A stretch of DNA of 64,000 nt from Candidatus Obscuribacterales bacterium (GCA_020054205.1 JAGVLS010000022.1:1-64000); one strand, 5' to 3'; positions 29,278 through 38,229 are shown, counted from the stretch's first letter. Program-made: numbers and translations. The notes: generated by a model not told the origin, from the letters alone.

Positions 29278-30375
29278 GTGATTGACAAGTTGTTGAAAGA
29301 AGCAGCTAATGGCAAGCGCCTGACATTTGATGAAGGTCTTTATTTATTAAAAAACGCTCAATTACTTGAATTGGGTTATGTTGCCAATGAAACCAGAAGA
29401 CGTTTTCATAACGACAAAGAGCCAATTACATTTGTCATTGATCGTAATGTTAATTACACCAATGTTTGTGATGCTTATTGTCAGTTCTGTGCTTTTTATC
29501 GAGCGCCTAAAGCTAAGGGTGGCTATGTTTTGCCCTATGAAACTATCAAAACTAAAATTGAAGAATTGGTGGCTTTAGGCGGTACACAACTTTTAATTCA
29601 AGGTGGGCATAATCCAGAATTAGGGATTGAATATTATGAAGAGCTTTTAGGTAATATTCGGCGCGATTTTCCAGCACTTACCATTCATGGTTTGTCTCCT
29701 TCAGAAATAGACCATATAACTAGAATAAGCAATTTGAGTTTGCAAGTTGTAATTGAAAGACTCTTGAAAGCAGGACTAAACTCTTTACCTGGCGGCGGTG
29801 CCGAAATTCTTACTGAGCGTGTAAAACAAATAATTAGTCCGCTTAAAATGCCAGCGAGTCGCTGGTTGGAAGTGATGGAATGTGCACAACAAAATGGTGT
29901 TAAAACTACAGCGACAATGATGTATGGCTCGGTAGATGAATATGAAGATCGTATTGAACATTTGATAAAAGTAAGAGATTTGCAAGATAAAACAAATGGC
30001 TTTACGGCTTTTATTGCTTGGTCCTTCCAGCCAGGCGATACGCCACTTAGCAAACGAATTAAACGCGTTACTACAGCCTCAGAATATCTAAGAATGGTAG
30101 CTATAAGTCGCATTATGCTTGATAATGTGCCAAATATTCAAACTTCTTGGGTTACACAAGGTCTAGGTTTAGGACAAACAGCATTTGCTTTTGGTGCAAA
30201 TGATTTTGGTGGTACGATGTTAGAAGAAAATGTTGTATCGGCTGCTGGTACGTATCATGAAGTTAGCCTTTCTCAGATGATTGATTCTATTCATAAAACA
30301 GGGCATGATGCTGCGCAAAGAGATACGCAATATAATATTCTAAAAGTGTACGAAAAACCAAATTTAGCTGCGTAA
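29278..30375 (+). CDS. mqnC: Cyclic dehypoxanthinyl futalosine synthase (MqnC-type radical SAM)
   Basis: MqnC is the radical SAM enzyme of the futalosine menaquinone pathway that cyclises dehypoxanthinyl futalosine. The 365-residue protein contains the CX3CX2C iron-sulfur motif at Cys64, Cys68 and Cys71 (CDAYCQFCAFYRAPKAKGGY), then GGTQLLIQGGHNPELGIEYY and HGLSPSEI, which fit the MqnC/MqnE/CofH group. The C-terminal GQTAFAFGANDFGGTMLEENV is also typical. The MqnC subclass is judged from the strong N-terminal match; MqnE is the alternative. GTG start with AAAGG nine bases upstream. Presence implies the alternative menaquinone route and hence respiration. Confidence 0.9.
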   Translation: MIDKLLKEAANGKRLTFDEGLYLLKNAQLLELGYVANETRRRFHNDKEPITFVIDRNVNYTNVCDAYCQFCAFYRAPKAKGGYVLPYETIKTKIEELVALGGTQLLIQGGHNPELGIEYYEELLGNIRRDFPALTIHGLSPSEIDHITRISNLSLQVVIERLLKAGLNSLPGGGAEILTERVKQIISPLKMPASRWLEVMECAQQNGVKTTATMMYGSVDEYEDRIEHLIKVRDLQDKTNGFTAFIAWSFQPGDTPLSKRIKRVTTASEYLRMVAISRIMLDNVPNIQTSWVTQGLGLGQTAFAFGANDFGGTMLEENVVSAAGTYHEVSLSQMIDSIHKTGHDAAQRDTQYNILKVYEKPNLAA

Positions 30376-30385
30376 AACAAAATCT

Positions 30386-30946
30386 ATGAAAGTAAATAAA
30401 GTAGGGAAAACATCTAGATGTTTTGGCAGTTCAACCGCAGAACTTGGTCCTGCTCTTTGGATATTACTTATACTGATTGTTATTCCACTAATAGACTTGA
30501 TAAGTTTTATTTGGGGCGTAAGTACTGTTATGTTTTTAGCTAATAATGCTGCTAGATCTGCGGCTCCCCAACAAACCTATTCTGATGCAATTGCTGCTGT
30601 ACGAAATGCAGAAAATAATTTGAAAAATTGGCAAAACTTTGCAAAATTGACACCAGTAAATGGGCAAGCGCAAGGAGTTGAAATTGCTGTTTTAAGAATA
30701 GCGATGAATAATAATAGTTCAACTAAATACTTACCACCACCTGCCCCTAATAAGATCCCTAATGATAGTAATGCACTCACAAATAATATTTATCAATATC
30801 AAATCATTGCTAGCTATGATGTAATGCCAGTTTTTAATTTTTCGCAAATGCCTGTATTGTCTAGCATTCCAGCTTTAGGCAAGCCTGTTAATGTGTCATT
30901 TACATCCACAGCCCAAGTTGAACATCCGGAAGGATTAAACAACTAA
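30386..30946 (+). CDS. TadE-like pseudopilin
   Basis: A 186-residue protein: basic leader, then G-SSTAELGPALWILLILIVIP, with Gly at -1 and Glu at +5 of a prepilin-like site, one membrane helix, and the LANNAARSAAPQQTY segment typical of TadE proteins. A beta-rich, Pro/Asn-rich outside domain follows. It closely matches the protein at 20773-21225 in the helix region (GPAL...PL(V/I)DL). It begins 10 bp after the mqnC stop on the same strand and may be read through from mqnC. No Tad machinery genes are adjacent. Confidence 0.78.
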   Translation: MKVNKVGKTSRCFGSSTAELGPALWILLILIVIPLIDLISFIWGVSTVMFLANNAARSAAPQQTYSDAIAAVRNAENNLKNWQNFAKLTPVNGQAQGVEIAVLRIAMNNNSSTKYLPPPAPNKIPNDSNALTNNIYQYQIIASYDVMPVFNFSQMPVLSSIPALGKPVNVSFTSTAQVEHPEGLNN

Positions 30947-31026
30947 ACAAAATTTAAATGTCAAGCCCGGCTAATTTATAGTTTTGTTTTGTATTAGATT
31001 ACAGAGCACCTTTAAATATTAGCGAT

Positions 31027-31533
31027 ATGAAAATACAAAAAACTAAAAAAGCCAAAGGACAATCAACAATTGAATTAGTAGCAGGACTAATTATTGGCGT
31101 ACCAATGATTTTAATTGCAATTGACGCCATCATTCTAGCAACAGGCGCGGTAATAAATGATGCTGCCTGTCGCGATGCAGCACGAGCTGCAGCCTCAGGT
31201 CCGCCTAGTGCTTTGACAATTTGTATAGATAGAGAAGTAGCAAGTGGCACAACCCCTCATAAAAGAGCAAAGGCTGTAATTGAAAGAGTGTATAAAAGTG
31301 GTGGATTCTTTGTTTTAAACGACCCTGTTTTAGTTATTGAAACACTAAGAGATCCATTGCCATCAGGACTCACTGGTGGATCATTGGATGGAGAAGTTAC
31401 TGTCGAGACAAGAATAGATGTAAAACCGCCATTTTTAATTCAAGCTTTGGTGGGATCACATGCAATTAGCTTTACTAATCGCCAGACTTATCCCTACACA
31501 TATGTTGTTCCAAATACAGATACTTCTAGTTAG
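31027..31533 (+). CDS. TadE-like pseudopilin (paralogue A)
   Basis: A 168-residue TadE-family protein. The leader MKIQKTKKAKG precedes QSTIELVAGLIIGVPMILIA, giving Gly at -1 and Glu at +5 of a type IV prepilin-like site. The helix is followed by CRDAARAAASGPPSA and an outside domain ending DGEVTVETRIDVKPPFLI...QTYPYTYVVP. It is a clear paralogue of 33407-33889, which shares both the CRDA-RAAASGPP block and the PPFL...PYT ending. It follows the TadE-like gene at 30386 by about 80 bp on the same strand. Confidence 0.82.
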   Translation: MKIQKTKKAKGQSTIELVAGLIIGVPMILIAIDAIILATGAVINDAACRDAARAAASGPPSALTICIDREVASGTTPHKRAKAVIERVYKSGGFFVLNDPVLVIETLRDPLPSGLTGGSLDGEVTVETRIDVKPPFLIQALVGSHAISFTNRQTYPYTYVVPNTDTSS

Positions 31534-32342
31534 CCTTCTGGTGTAGCACTAAAACAAGCATCTTGGAAAATACTTTCTTTGGTTTTTTCAATTAGTTTTT
31601 GAAATGCTTTCATGCACACAGAATCAAGATGTGTCTTAGCAAGTAATTTGTCATTGTAAAACCACTCTACTTCACCATCTATAATTTTACCTGTAAGTGA
31701 TGTTATTGGTTCGTATTCCGATTCTGATTTACTCAAGCCAATTGCTTTTTCAACTGGCATCAATAAAAAATCAATTCGGTTTTTGTGTCCTTTTACTATT
31801 AAGGCTTGGTAAGCTGTTGTTAAACGAGCTCGATAAGCGCTTACTGCTTCAATTGGTTCGCGATGCTTATTAAAGCGAATTACTTCTTTGACTAATTCTG
31901 GTTTTGTGGCAGTTGTGTGTAGTTCAGTAAAGCCAACTGCACTATTGAGACTAAAAGAATAAATTTGTAGAATTTTGAAAATTTCTTCGATAAGTTTAAA
32001 ACTAGATTTGTTGTATATTGATTGTTGTCGCATGATGGCAATTTCTGTGCCACGATAATCAGCTAAAAAAGATAGTGATTGATTGGTTAAGCGTTCGATA
32101 AAATTTACTTGTTTGTCGGTTAAGCTAGTGCTAAATGTAGCTAATACCTGCTCGACAATTTCCCCTTTAGAATGTTTTTCTGCACTAGGCATTAACGAAT
32201 AAGTGGATTTATCAATGCTCTTTTCTAAACCCGCAACAATGCCCCAATGGCGTCCAAAGTGAGATTCTTTCCGCGTATTTTTAGTAATTTCTTTGATATT
32301 GGTAAGCAGATTATTTAACATTGCAATTGTTCCTATATGCAA
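31530..32342 (-). CDS. Protein of unknown function
   Basis: A 270-residue soluble-looking protein without signal peptide, membrane helix or recognised motif. It seems mostly alpha-helical, has two cysteines close to the C terminus and ends in FSATPEG. It overlaps the end of the convergent TadE-like gene by four bases, and lies between two paralogous TadE-like genes next to a response regulator, so a regulatory or assembly role for these proteins is conceivable but unsupported. The ATG at 32342 gives MHIGTIAMLNN; the internal Met at residue 8 is an alternative start. Confidence 0.6.
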   Translation of the reverse strand: MHIGTIAMLNNLLTNIKEITKNTRKESHFGRHWGIVAGLEKSIDKSTYSLMPSAEKHSKGEIVEQVLATFSTSLTDKQVNFIERLTNQSLSFLADYRGTEIAIMRQQSIYNKSSFKLIEEIFKILQIYSFSLNSAVGFTELHTTATKPELVKEVIRFNKHREPIEAVSAYRARLTTAYQALIVKGHKNRIDFLLMPVEKAIGLSKSESEYEPITSLTGKIIDGEVEWFYNDKLLAKTHLDSVCMKAFQKLIEKTKESIFQDACFSATPEG

Positions 32343-32564
32343 GAGAATTAGCTATTTGGTATATACCCAAAAACCAAGATGATTTCTTGCGATGAAAACA
32401 TATTAATTGCTAACTGTGATTTGTAATCATCGAATTAGTAATAACGAAATTGTGTATTTTTCTGTTGAAAGCTGCTTGTAATCAGCCTCTCGGCAACTCT
32501 ATACTTATGGGCTTTCATTAGGCAAGCCTGTATATGTTTGTTAAGGTGAGATTAAAGCAAATGT

Positions 32565-33209
32565 TTAGGTTCCATTTTCTAAGCTGGCAAAACCATTTTG
32601 TACTGCCCAAGCAATTAACTCTTCACGACTTTCAAGTCCTAATTTTAATTGCAATAATTCACACTGTTTACGTACGGTAGCTGGCGAAGTGACCCTCATT
32701 TCCGCTATTTCTTGGTATTTCATACCGTGTCCTAATAATTTCAATACTTCTTCTTCAGACTTGGTAATTTTGGCTGTGTTTTCTAAAAGATGTGAGGAAA
32801 TAATGCCTTTTTTACCTGAGGCAACTTGCCGAATTGTTGCAGCTACTTTTGTTATATCTTCTGATTTGAGTAGATATCCAGCAACGCCTAGAGACATAAC
32901 AACTTGAATAAATGCCAATCTACTTTCACCAGAAAACACAATTATTTTTATTTGTGGTATGCGGCAAAACTCTTTTACCATTGATTTAGGGCCAATTGTA
33001 CCTGGTAGATGCAAATCCAATAAAACAATATCAGGTCGTAATTCTTCTGCTAGTTTAAGTCCTGTTTCTGAATCTTGTGCACAACCAATTACCGATATAT
33101 CAGTTTCGCGAGCAAGCCCAATTGCTAGCCCATCTAAGGTAACTTGATGATCTTCGACAACAAGAACAGAAATAGTGTTTGTTGTATTTGTCATAACCAT
33201 AATTGTCAT
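32565..33209 (-). CDS. NarL/FixJ-type response regulator
   Basis: This 214-residue two-component response regulator has a REC domain followed by a LuxR-type HTH. The receiver has the acidic pair in VVEDHQVTLDG, the phospho-acceptor Asp65 in DIVLLDLHLPG, and a Lys in YLLKSED. The C-terminal HTH reads LLGHGMKYQEIAEMRVTSPATVRKQCELLQLKLG, typical of LuxR/NarL DNA-binding domains. It would bind DNA as a dimer once phosphorylated. No sensor kinase is adjacent, so it is an orphan here. The neighbouring TadE-like genes are candidate targets. Several in-frame ATGs cluster at the start, so the exact first codon is uncertain. Confidence 0.93.
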   Translation of the reverse strand: MTIMVMTNTTNTISVLVVEDHQVTLDGLAIGLARETDISVIGCAQDSETGLKLAEELRPDIVLLDLHLPGTIGPKSMVKEFCRIPQIKIIVFSGESRLAFIQVVMSLGVAGYLLKSEDITKVAATIRQVASGKKGIISSHLLENTAKITKSEEEVLKLLGHGMKYQEIAEMRVTSPATVRKQCELLQLKLGLESREELIAWAVQNGFASLENGT

Positions 33210-33406
33210 AGTAAAGCTTGTAAGCTTAAATCAATATGCCCATATCTGTGCCCAAATCTTCGTTAATTATTATCAGTATTGCTATTAAAACACCAAATAA
33301 GGCAAATTTTAATGGTTTTAAGTCAATATCAGACTCCAATAATTGTACTAGGATTATCATTATCGTTTGGGGCATAATAATCTATAAAGATATATAGTGG
33401 CTAAAC

Positions 33407-33889
33407 ATGTTAATAAAGACTACTAAAGCTCAGTCAACAATAGAACTCGTCGCGGGATTAATGATTTTAATACCGATTGTACTTTCTTTGATTGATATTG
33501 CAGTTTTTGTTATGGGTGTTAGTTTAAATGATTCTGTTTGTCGTGATGCAACACGTGCAGCTGCCTCCGGTCCGCCAGATAAAATTGCGCATGGACAACC
33601 AAAACAACGAGCAGAGATGGTGGTAAAAAGATCATATAAAACTGAAGGAGCAATAAGATTGTCTCCTGATGTTGATATAAGAGAAAATATTCGTGAACCG
33701 TTACCTAGCGAGCCTTATGGTGGACCAGTTGATGGAGAAGTGACAGTAAGCACAACAGTAAATGTTCACCCACCATTTTTAGTCTCTGTGTTTTGTGGTT
33801 CTTCAGGAATAACATTTAAGAGCGAACAAACTTTTCCTTACACATGGGTAATGCCTTCTACCATAGGAGATGGCAATCAAAAACACTAA
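33407..33889 (+). CDS. TadE-like pseudopilin (paralogue B)
   Basis: A 160-residue TadE-family protein. MLIKTTKA precedes QSTIELVAGLMILIPIVLSL, so Ala takes the -1 position and Glu +5. After the helix comes CRDATRAAASGPPDK and an outside domain ending DGEVTVSTTVNVHPPFLV...QTFPYTWVMP. It is a paralogue of 31027-31533 by duplication; the unknown gene and the response regulator lie between them on the other strand. It is convergent with rplA. Confidence 0.82.
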   Translation: MLIKTTKAQSTIELVAGLMILIPIVLSLIDIAVFVMGVSLNDSVCRDATRAAASGPPDKIAHGQPKQRAEMVVKRSYKTEGAIRLSPDVDIRENIREPLPSEPYGGPVDGEVTVSTTVNVHPPFLVSVFCGSSGITFKSEQTFPYTWVMPSTIGDGNQKH

Positions 33890-33910
33890 AACAAATATTG
33901 TTTTTAGGCG
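33886..33910. terminator. Possible bidirectional terminator between TadE-like gene and rplA
   Basis: CTAAAACAA and TTGTTTTTAG form an AT-rich hairpin with one bulged base across the 14-bp gap between the convergent genes ending at 33889 and 33904. The stem is rich in A-T pairs and thus weak. It has T or A runs on both sides, as bidirectional terminators do. Confidence 0.3.
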
Positions 33911-34617
33911 TGTTGAGAGGTTTCTATCTTGCTGATATCAAGTTTCAAGCCAGGTCCCATAGTGGAACTTAAGTAAACAGACTTGATATAAATACCTTTT
34001 ACTGATGCTGGCTTAACTTTTTGAATTTGCTCAAAAACCACCGACAAATTTTTAAGTAAGCGGCTATCCTCAAATGACAATTTACCAATTCCCATTTGTA
34101 CAACACCACCATCTTTTTCAGTACGAAAAGATACTTTTCCAGCCTTTAATTCTTTTACGGCTTTGCCAACATCAACAGTGACAGTACCATCTTTAGGGTT
34201 AGGCATTAAGCCTTTTGGACCAAGAATTTTACCCATTTTGGATAACATTGCCATGGTATCTGGTGTAGCAACTAATTTATCAAATTCCAAAAAGCCATCG
34301 CCTATTTTGGCAATCAAATCTTCAGCACCATATACATCAGCACCAGCTTGTTTAGCTTCGTTGAGCTTTTCGCCTTTGGCTACCACTGCTACTCGCACTT
34401 CTTTTCCAGTACCGCCTGGTAAAGATACTGTAGAGCGAACTTGTTGATCATTTAGTTTTGAATTGACACCCAATTTGAAGCTAACTTCAACTGTTTCATC
34501 AAACTTGCATTTTTTAGCAGATTTCAACTTTTTCAAAGCTTCTTCAGGTGATAAAGGACCTTCAGTTTCTTTGTTGATTTTTTCTATTACTTGTTGGCGT
34601 TTTGAAAGCTTAGCCAT
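33904..34617 (-). CDS. rplA: Ribosomal protein L1
   Basis: The 237-residue L1 protein binds 23S rRNA at the L1 stalk and, in many bacteria, represses its own operon mRNA. It carries VAVVAKGEKLNEAKQAGAD, GPKGLMPNPKDGTVT and SFRTEKDGGVVQMGIGKLSF, all L1 signatures. It follows rplK by 21 bp in the usual order. It is the last gene of the operon here: rplJ and rplL, which normally follow, are absent and replaced by a convergent TadE-like gene. Confidence 0.98.
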   Translation of the reverse strand: MAKLSKRQQVIEKINKETEGPLSPEEALKKLKSAKKCKFDETVEVSFKLGVNSKLNDQQVRSTVSLPGGTGKEVRVAVVAKGEKLNEAKQAGADVYGAEDLIAKIGDGFLEFDKLVATPDTMAMLSKMGKILGPKGLMPNPKDGTVTVDVGKAVKELKAGKVSFRTEKDGGVVQMGIGKLSFEDSRLLKNLSVVFEQIQKVKPASVKGIYIKSVYLSSTMGPGLKLDISKIETSQHA

Positions 34618-34638
34618 AAAATTCCCCTATTTCCTTTA

Positions 34639-35061
34639 TTAGTCTTGAACTGTGATACCCATGCTGCGTGCTGTTCCGGCAATCATGGATTCGGCTGCAC
34701 CAAGAGTGGTGGCATTTAAATCTGGCATTTTTATTTTTGCAATTTCTGTAATTTTGGCGCGGGTTATAGTAGCTACTTTTGTTTTGTTAGGAGTAGCAGA
34801 GCCTTTTTCTACATTACATGCTTTTTTCAATAAATCAGCAGCAGGCGGAGTCTTGAGGATAAAATCGAATGATTTGTCTTCATAGACATTGATTTCTACT
34901 GGAATAATCATGCCAGCTTTATCTTGCGTTTTTGCATTGTATTCTTTGCAAAACTGCATGATATTTACACCATGTTGTCCTAAGGCTGGACCAATTGGTG
35001 GAGCTGGATTAGCCTTACCAGCTGGAATTTGTAATTTGATTTTGCCAACAACCTTTTTCAT
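34639..35061 (-). CDS. rplK: Ribosomal protein L11
   Basis: The 140-residue L11 protein is part of the GTPase-associated centre of the 50S subunit and binds 23S rRNA. It begins with [20 protein letters not shown], followed by [20 protein letters not shown] and the C-terminal rRNA-binding domain with [19 protein letters not shown]. It follows nusG after 94 bp and precedes rplA by 21 bp, the standard gene order. No L1-binding leader motif was established by eye. Confidence 0.98.
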   Translation of the reverse strand: MKKVVGKIKLQIPAGKANPAPPIGPALGQHGVNIMQFCKEYNAKTQDKAGMIIPVEINVYEDKSFDFILKTPPAADLLKKACNVEKGSATPNKTKVATITRAKITEIAKIKMPDLNATTLGAAESMIAGTARSMGITVQD

Positions 35062-35155
35062 AATGCCTCTTGATTATATGCTTTTAACGATGTTTGCAAG
35101 CCCTATATTCTGAATATACGATTTTATGGTACAAGGCTTGTTCTGGTCATAAAAT

Positions 35156-35716
35156 TTACACTTTTATAACCTGATTGAATTCTAGTTCTACTGGTGTTGC
35201 CCGTCCGAATATTATTACAGATGCTTTAATTCTCTCTCTTTCAAGATTTAATTCTGTAACTTCGCCTGTAAAGTCGGCAAAAGGTCCGCCAGTAATGCGT
35301 ACATAGTCGCCAACCTTCACATCAATTTGAGCAGCTTTCTTACCTTTTACGCCAGAAACAGCAATTTGTTTGCGTAATATTTTACGGATTTCATTATCTT
35401 GAACAGGAATTGGTTTTTTGCCAGCTCCTACATATTTTGTTACGCCAGGTGCTTCTCTTACTACCCGCCATGAATCATCATCTAAAACCATTTCTACAAA
35501 TACATAGCCAGGATATTCTCTTTCTTTCTTTTCCAGGCGCTTACCGTCTTTTACTTTGGTTACCATTTTTTCAGGAACGATAACACCAAAAATTTTGTCT
35601 TGGGCACCCATTGTCAGAATGCGCTTTTCAATGTGTTCTTTGACTTTGTTTTCGTGACCAGAAGCTGTTTGCACAGCATACCAGCGTCTTAATCCATCAC
35701 TATTTATAAAAGGCAT
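35156..35716 (-). CDS. nusG: Transcription elongation/antitermination factor NusG
   Basis: This 186-residue protein binds RNA polymerase to modulate elongation, pausing and Rho action. The NGN domain starts RRWYAVQTASGHENKVKEHI and includes the EYPGYVFVEM and APGVTKYVG motifs. The C-terminal KOW domain contains GDYVRITGGPFADFTGEV. It lies between secE and rplK in the conserved order. The start ATG reads MPFINSDGLRRWYAV, a short N-terminal lead-in. Confidence 0.98.
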   Translation of the reverse strand: MPFINSDGLRRWYAVQTASGHENKVKEHIEKRILTMGAQDKIFGVIVPEKMVTKVKDGKRLEKKEREYPGYVFVEMVLDDDSWRVVREAPGVTKYVGAGKKPIPVQDNEIRKILRKQIAVSGVKGKKAAQIDVKVGDYVRITGGPFADFTGEVTELNLERERIKASVIIFGRATPVELEFNQVIKV

Positions 35717-35757
35717 ATTAGATTCCTATTTACCTAAATTACTAAGTTTCCTTTTGC

Positions 35758-36048
35758 TTATCTAAAAGTTGTTTGACCATTAACCTGTTTGGCTAAATGA
35801 TCAATTGGTTCAAAAACTATCTTGCCAACTGCCAAATCAAATACCCATAATAAGGCAGTAAGAATTGCTACCAAAACTAATACTCTTTGGGTTTCTCCAA
35901 TTACTTCTGGCAAGCTTGGCCAGGTAATTTTTTGAAATTCAGCATAAATATCCTGGAAAAAAGCTTTTACTTTCTCAAATTGACTGATAACAGGTGTTTG
36001 AGAAGATTTTTTACTGTTTTTATCTAGTTCGCTACTTTTTGCGCTCAC
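35758..36048 (-). CDS. secE: Preprotein translocase subunit SecE
   Basis: A 96-residue single-span membrane subunit that stabilises SecY in the Sec translocon. The signature EFQKITWPSLPEVIGETQRV precedes a single transmembrane helix (VLVLVAILTALLWVFDLAVG). The start is GTG in MSAKSSELDKN. Genes are ordered rpmG, tRNA-Trp, secE, nusG, rplK, rplA on one strand, the classic arrangement. Confidence 0.95.
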   Translation of the reverse strand: MSAKSSELDKNSKKSSQTPVISQFEKVKAFFQDIYAEFQKITWPSLPEVIGETQRVLVLVAILTALLWVFDLAVGKIVFEPIDHLAKQVNGQTTFR

Positions 36049-36093
36049 TGCTTTTCAACCATTGCTTGACTAATTCTACTTATTTCCAAAATT

Positions 36094-36164
36094 CGCGCCC
36101 TGAAGGAGTCGAACCCTCACCAAAGGTTTTGGAGACCCTCGTTCTACCATTAAACTAAGGGCGC
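36094..36164 (-). tRNA. tRNA-Trp (anticodon CCA)
   Basis: On the minus strand the acceptor stem is GCGCCCT (36164-36158) paired with AGGGCGC at the 3' end. The D arm contains TTTAATGGTAGA, the anticodon loop CTCCAAA gives CCA, and the T arm has GGTTCGAACCC. The anticodon stem AGGGT/ACCTT and T stem contain single G-T pairs. No CCA end is encoded; the discriminator is G. It sits between rpmG and secE, a common position. Confidence 0.95.
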
Positions 36165-36205
36165 ATTAGTATCTCCTTACCCGATATAGCTTCTCACTAC
36201 AATAC

Positions 36206-36373
36206 TTATTTTTTCGTTTCCTTATGCTCTGTATGCTTTCTGCATTTACGGCAGTATTTGCTTAGAGCAAATCTATCTGGATCATTTCTTTTGTTCTTAA
36301 TAGTTGTGTAATTGCGATGTTTGCAATCATTACAAGCTAATGTGATTATGAGCCTGTCTTCTTTCTTGGCCAT
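36206..36373 (-). CDS. rpmG: Ribosomal protein L33
   Basis: A small 55-residue gene, read on the minus strand from ATG 36373 to TAA at 36206. The protein starts [20 protein letters not shown], with Cys pairs CNDC and CRKC (zinc-binding type), and ends HTEHKETKK. The [20 protein letters not shown] segment is diagnostic for L33. AAGGAG lies six bases upstream. It heads the rpmG, tRNA-Trp, secE, nusG group. Confidence 0.96.
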   Translation of the reverse strand: MAKKEDRLIITLACNDCKHRNYTTIKNKRNDPDRFALSKYCRKCRKHTEHKETKK

Positions 36374-36603
36374 AACTATCTCCTTAATCAGATACTTACT
36401 TTAAGTCAATAACCCTAAAGGTTGTCCTTAAAGTAAATTTTTAGTTTTTCTTGCTAAAAAGCCAGAAAAAAAAGACCCCCGCAGGTGTCAATAGTCAGTA
36501 TATCCACCTCTTTATACCCTGTCAATACAAGTAATGGATTGTACTCTAGACTATTGCTAATCTAAATAATTATGGAATGCTAATAAGGTAATATTTAGAA
36601 GTC

Positions 36604-38229
36604 ATGGGAGCGAGTTTGGTTAAGGCATTGGTCAATATATTCAACAAATTTATTGCATTTGTATTTTGTTTATATTTGCTGACTGCTTGTACTCAGATAA
36701 AACCAAGTTTTGAAAAAGACACTTTAAGAATAAATATAGGATCAGAGCCACCTAGTTTGGATTGGCATGTGGCAGTAGACTCTACTTCATTTGATGTTGT
36801 TTCTAATTTGATGACAGGGTTGACCCAATATCGTCCAGATTTAAGCTGTGCTCCAGCTTGTGCTAAAAATTGGGAAGTTTTAGATAAAGGGAAACGTTAT
36901 ATCTTTCACTTAAGAGAAGATATTTTTTGGAGTGATGGAAAACGTTTAACTGCTCACGATTTTTGTTATGGCTGGCTGCGTATGCTTAATCCTAATACAG
37001 CTGCCCAATATGCATATTTTCTTTATGATATTGAAAATGCTTTTGAGTTTAATACAGGCAAAATTAAAGATGAAAGTTTAGTGGGTGTAAAAGCATTAGA
37101 CGATAATACACTTGAAGTAAAATTGAAAAAACCAGCAGCATATTTTATTAACCTGACTGCCATTTGTCCTTCATATCCAATGCGCAAAGATATTATTGAA
37201 AAATGGCAAGATAAGTGGACAGATGTTGAACATATGGTAGTAAATGGTCCATTTCTACTTTCACGCTGGGAGCACGAATATAAAATAGAACTTAGCGCCA
37301 ATCCAAATTATTTTGAAGGCAAACCTAAGCTCAAAAAAATAAAAATGTTTATGATTCCTGAGCAAGCAACGGCATTTGCATTATATGAAAACAACCAATT
37401 AGATTTTATTGATAATCGTAGTTTTGCTACACCGGATGTTTATCGTTATAAAAGTTCCCCTGAATATTTAAATGTCCCGCTTTTGCGAAACAATTATATT
37501 GGTTTCAATGTATTGAAGATGCCTTTTGCCGACGCAAGAATAAGGCAAGCAATAAGTATGGCTATTGATAGATCAATATTTCCACTTATTTTAAGACGCA
37601 ATGAATTGCCCACATCTTCTTGGATTCCGCCCTCACTCTCTGGTTATTCAAAAAACTCGGGATTTGTTTATGATGTAAATAAAGCGAAATCATTATTAGC
37701 ACAAGCAGGTTATCCATCAGGTAAAAATTTCCCTAAAGTTTCATTATTATTTCCGACACGGGAAGACACGAAGCTTGTTATGGAAGCTATTCAAGATCAA
37801 TTAAAAAGAAATCTCAATATCAATATAGAACTTGTCAATCAAGAATGGAAAGTGTATTTAGCAACATTACGTCGTGATGCGCCACCAATGTTTAGAAGTT
37901 CTTGGGGGGCTGATTATCCTGATCCAGAAACTTTTATGAATCTTTTTACAAGCTATAGCGGCAATAATGATACATCTTGGAAAAATACTCAATACGATAA
38001 ATTAATTGAAAGAGCTGAAGCAGAACAAAACTCAAAATTAAGAGCAGTTTTGTATGCGCGTGCTGATCGTTTGTTATGTCACGATCAAGCAGTAATAGCT
38101 CCTACATATTTAAGTACACAAAATGCTATGGTAAAACCTTGGGTACATGGCATTGCCTTGAATGCTTTGGATTTGCAATTTTTTAAAACTGTGACCATAG
38201 ACAATGAATTTAAAAGCGGGGACAAATAA
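36604..38229 (+). CDS. oppA: Oligopeptide ABC transporter substrate-binding lipoprotein (OppA-like)
   Basis: A 541-residue extracytoplasmic solute-binding protein of the SBP_bac_5 family. The lipobox LLTAC places the lipidated Cys at residue 29, so it is anchored to the membrane. The sequence carries SEPPSLDWHVAVDSTSFDVV, WEVLDKGKRYIFHLREDIFW and SDGKRLTAHDFCYGWLRML, all family hallmarks. It binds peptides or similar substrates and passes them to the permeases encoded immediately downstream. The stop overlaps the start of oppB by one base. ATPase genes are absent. Confidence 0.93.
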   Translation: MGASLVKALVNIFNKFIAFVFCLYLLTACTQIKPSFEKDTLRINIGSEPPSLDWHVAVDSTSFDVVSNLMTGLTQYRPDLSCAPACAKNWEVLDKGKRYIFHLREDIFWSDGKRLTAHDFCYGWLRMLNPNTAAQYAYFLYDIENAFEFNTGKIKDESLVGVKALDDNTLEVKLKKPAAYFINLTAICPSYPMRKDIIEKWQDKWTDVEHMVVNGPFLLSRWEHEYKIELSANPNYFEGKPKLKKIKMFMIPEQATAFALYENNQLDFIDNRSFATPDVYRYKSSPEYLNVPLLRNNYIGFNVLKMPFADARIRQAISMAIDRSIFPLILRRNELPTSSWIPPSLSGYSKNSGFVYDVNKAKSLLAQAGYPSGKNFPKVSLLFPTREDTKLVMEAIQDQLKRNLNINIELVNQEWKVYLATLRRDAPPMFRSSWGADYPDPETFMNLFTSYSGNNDTSWKNTQYDKLIERAEAEQNSKLRAVLYARADRLLCHDQAVIAPTYLSTQNAMVKPWVHGIALNALDLQFFKTVTIDNEFKSGDK

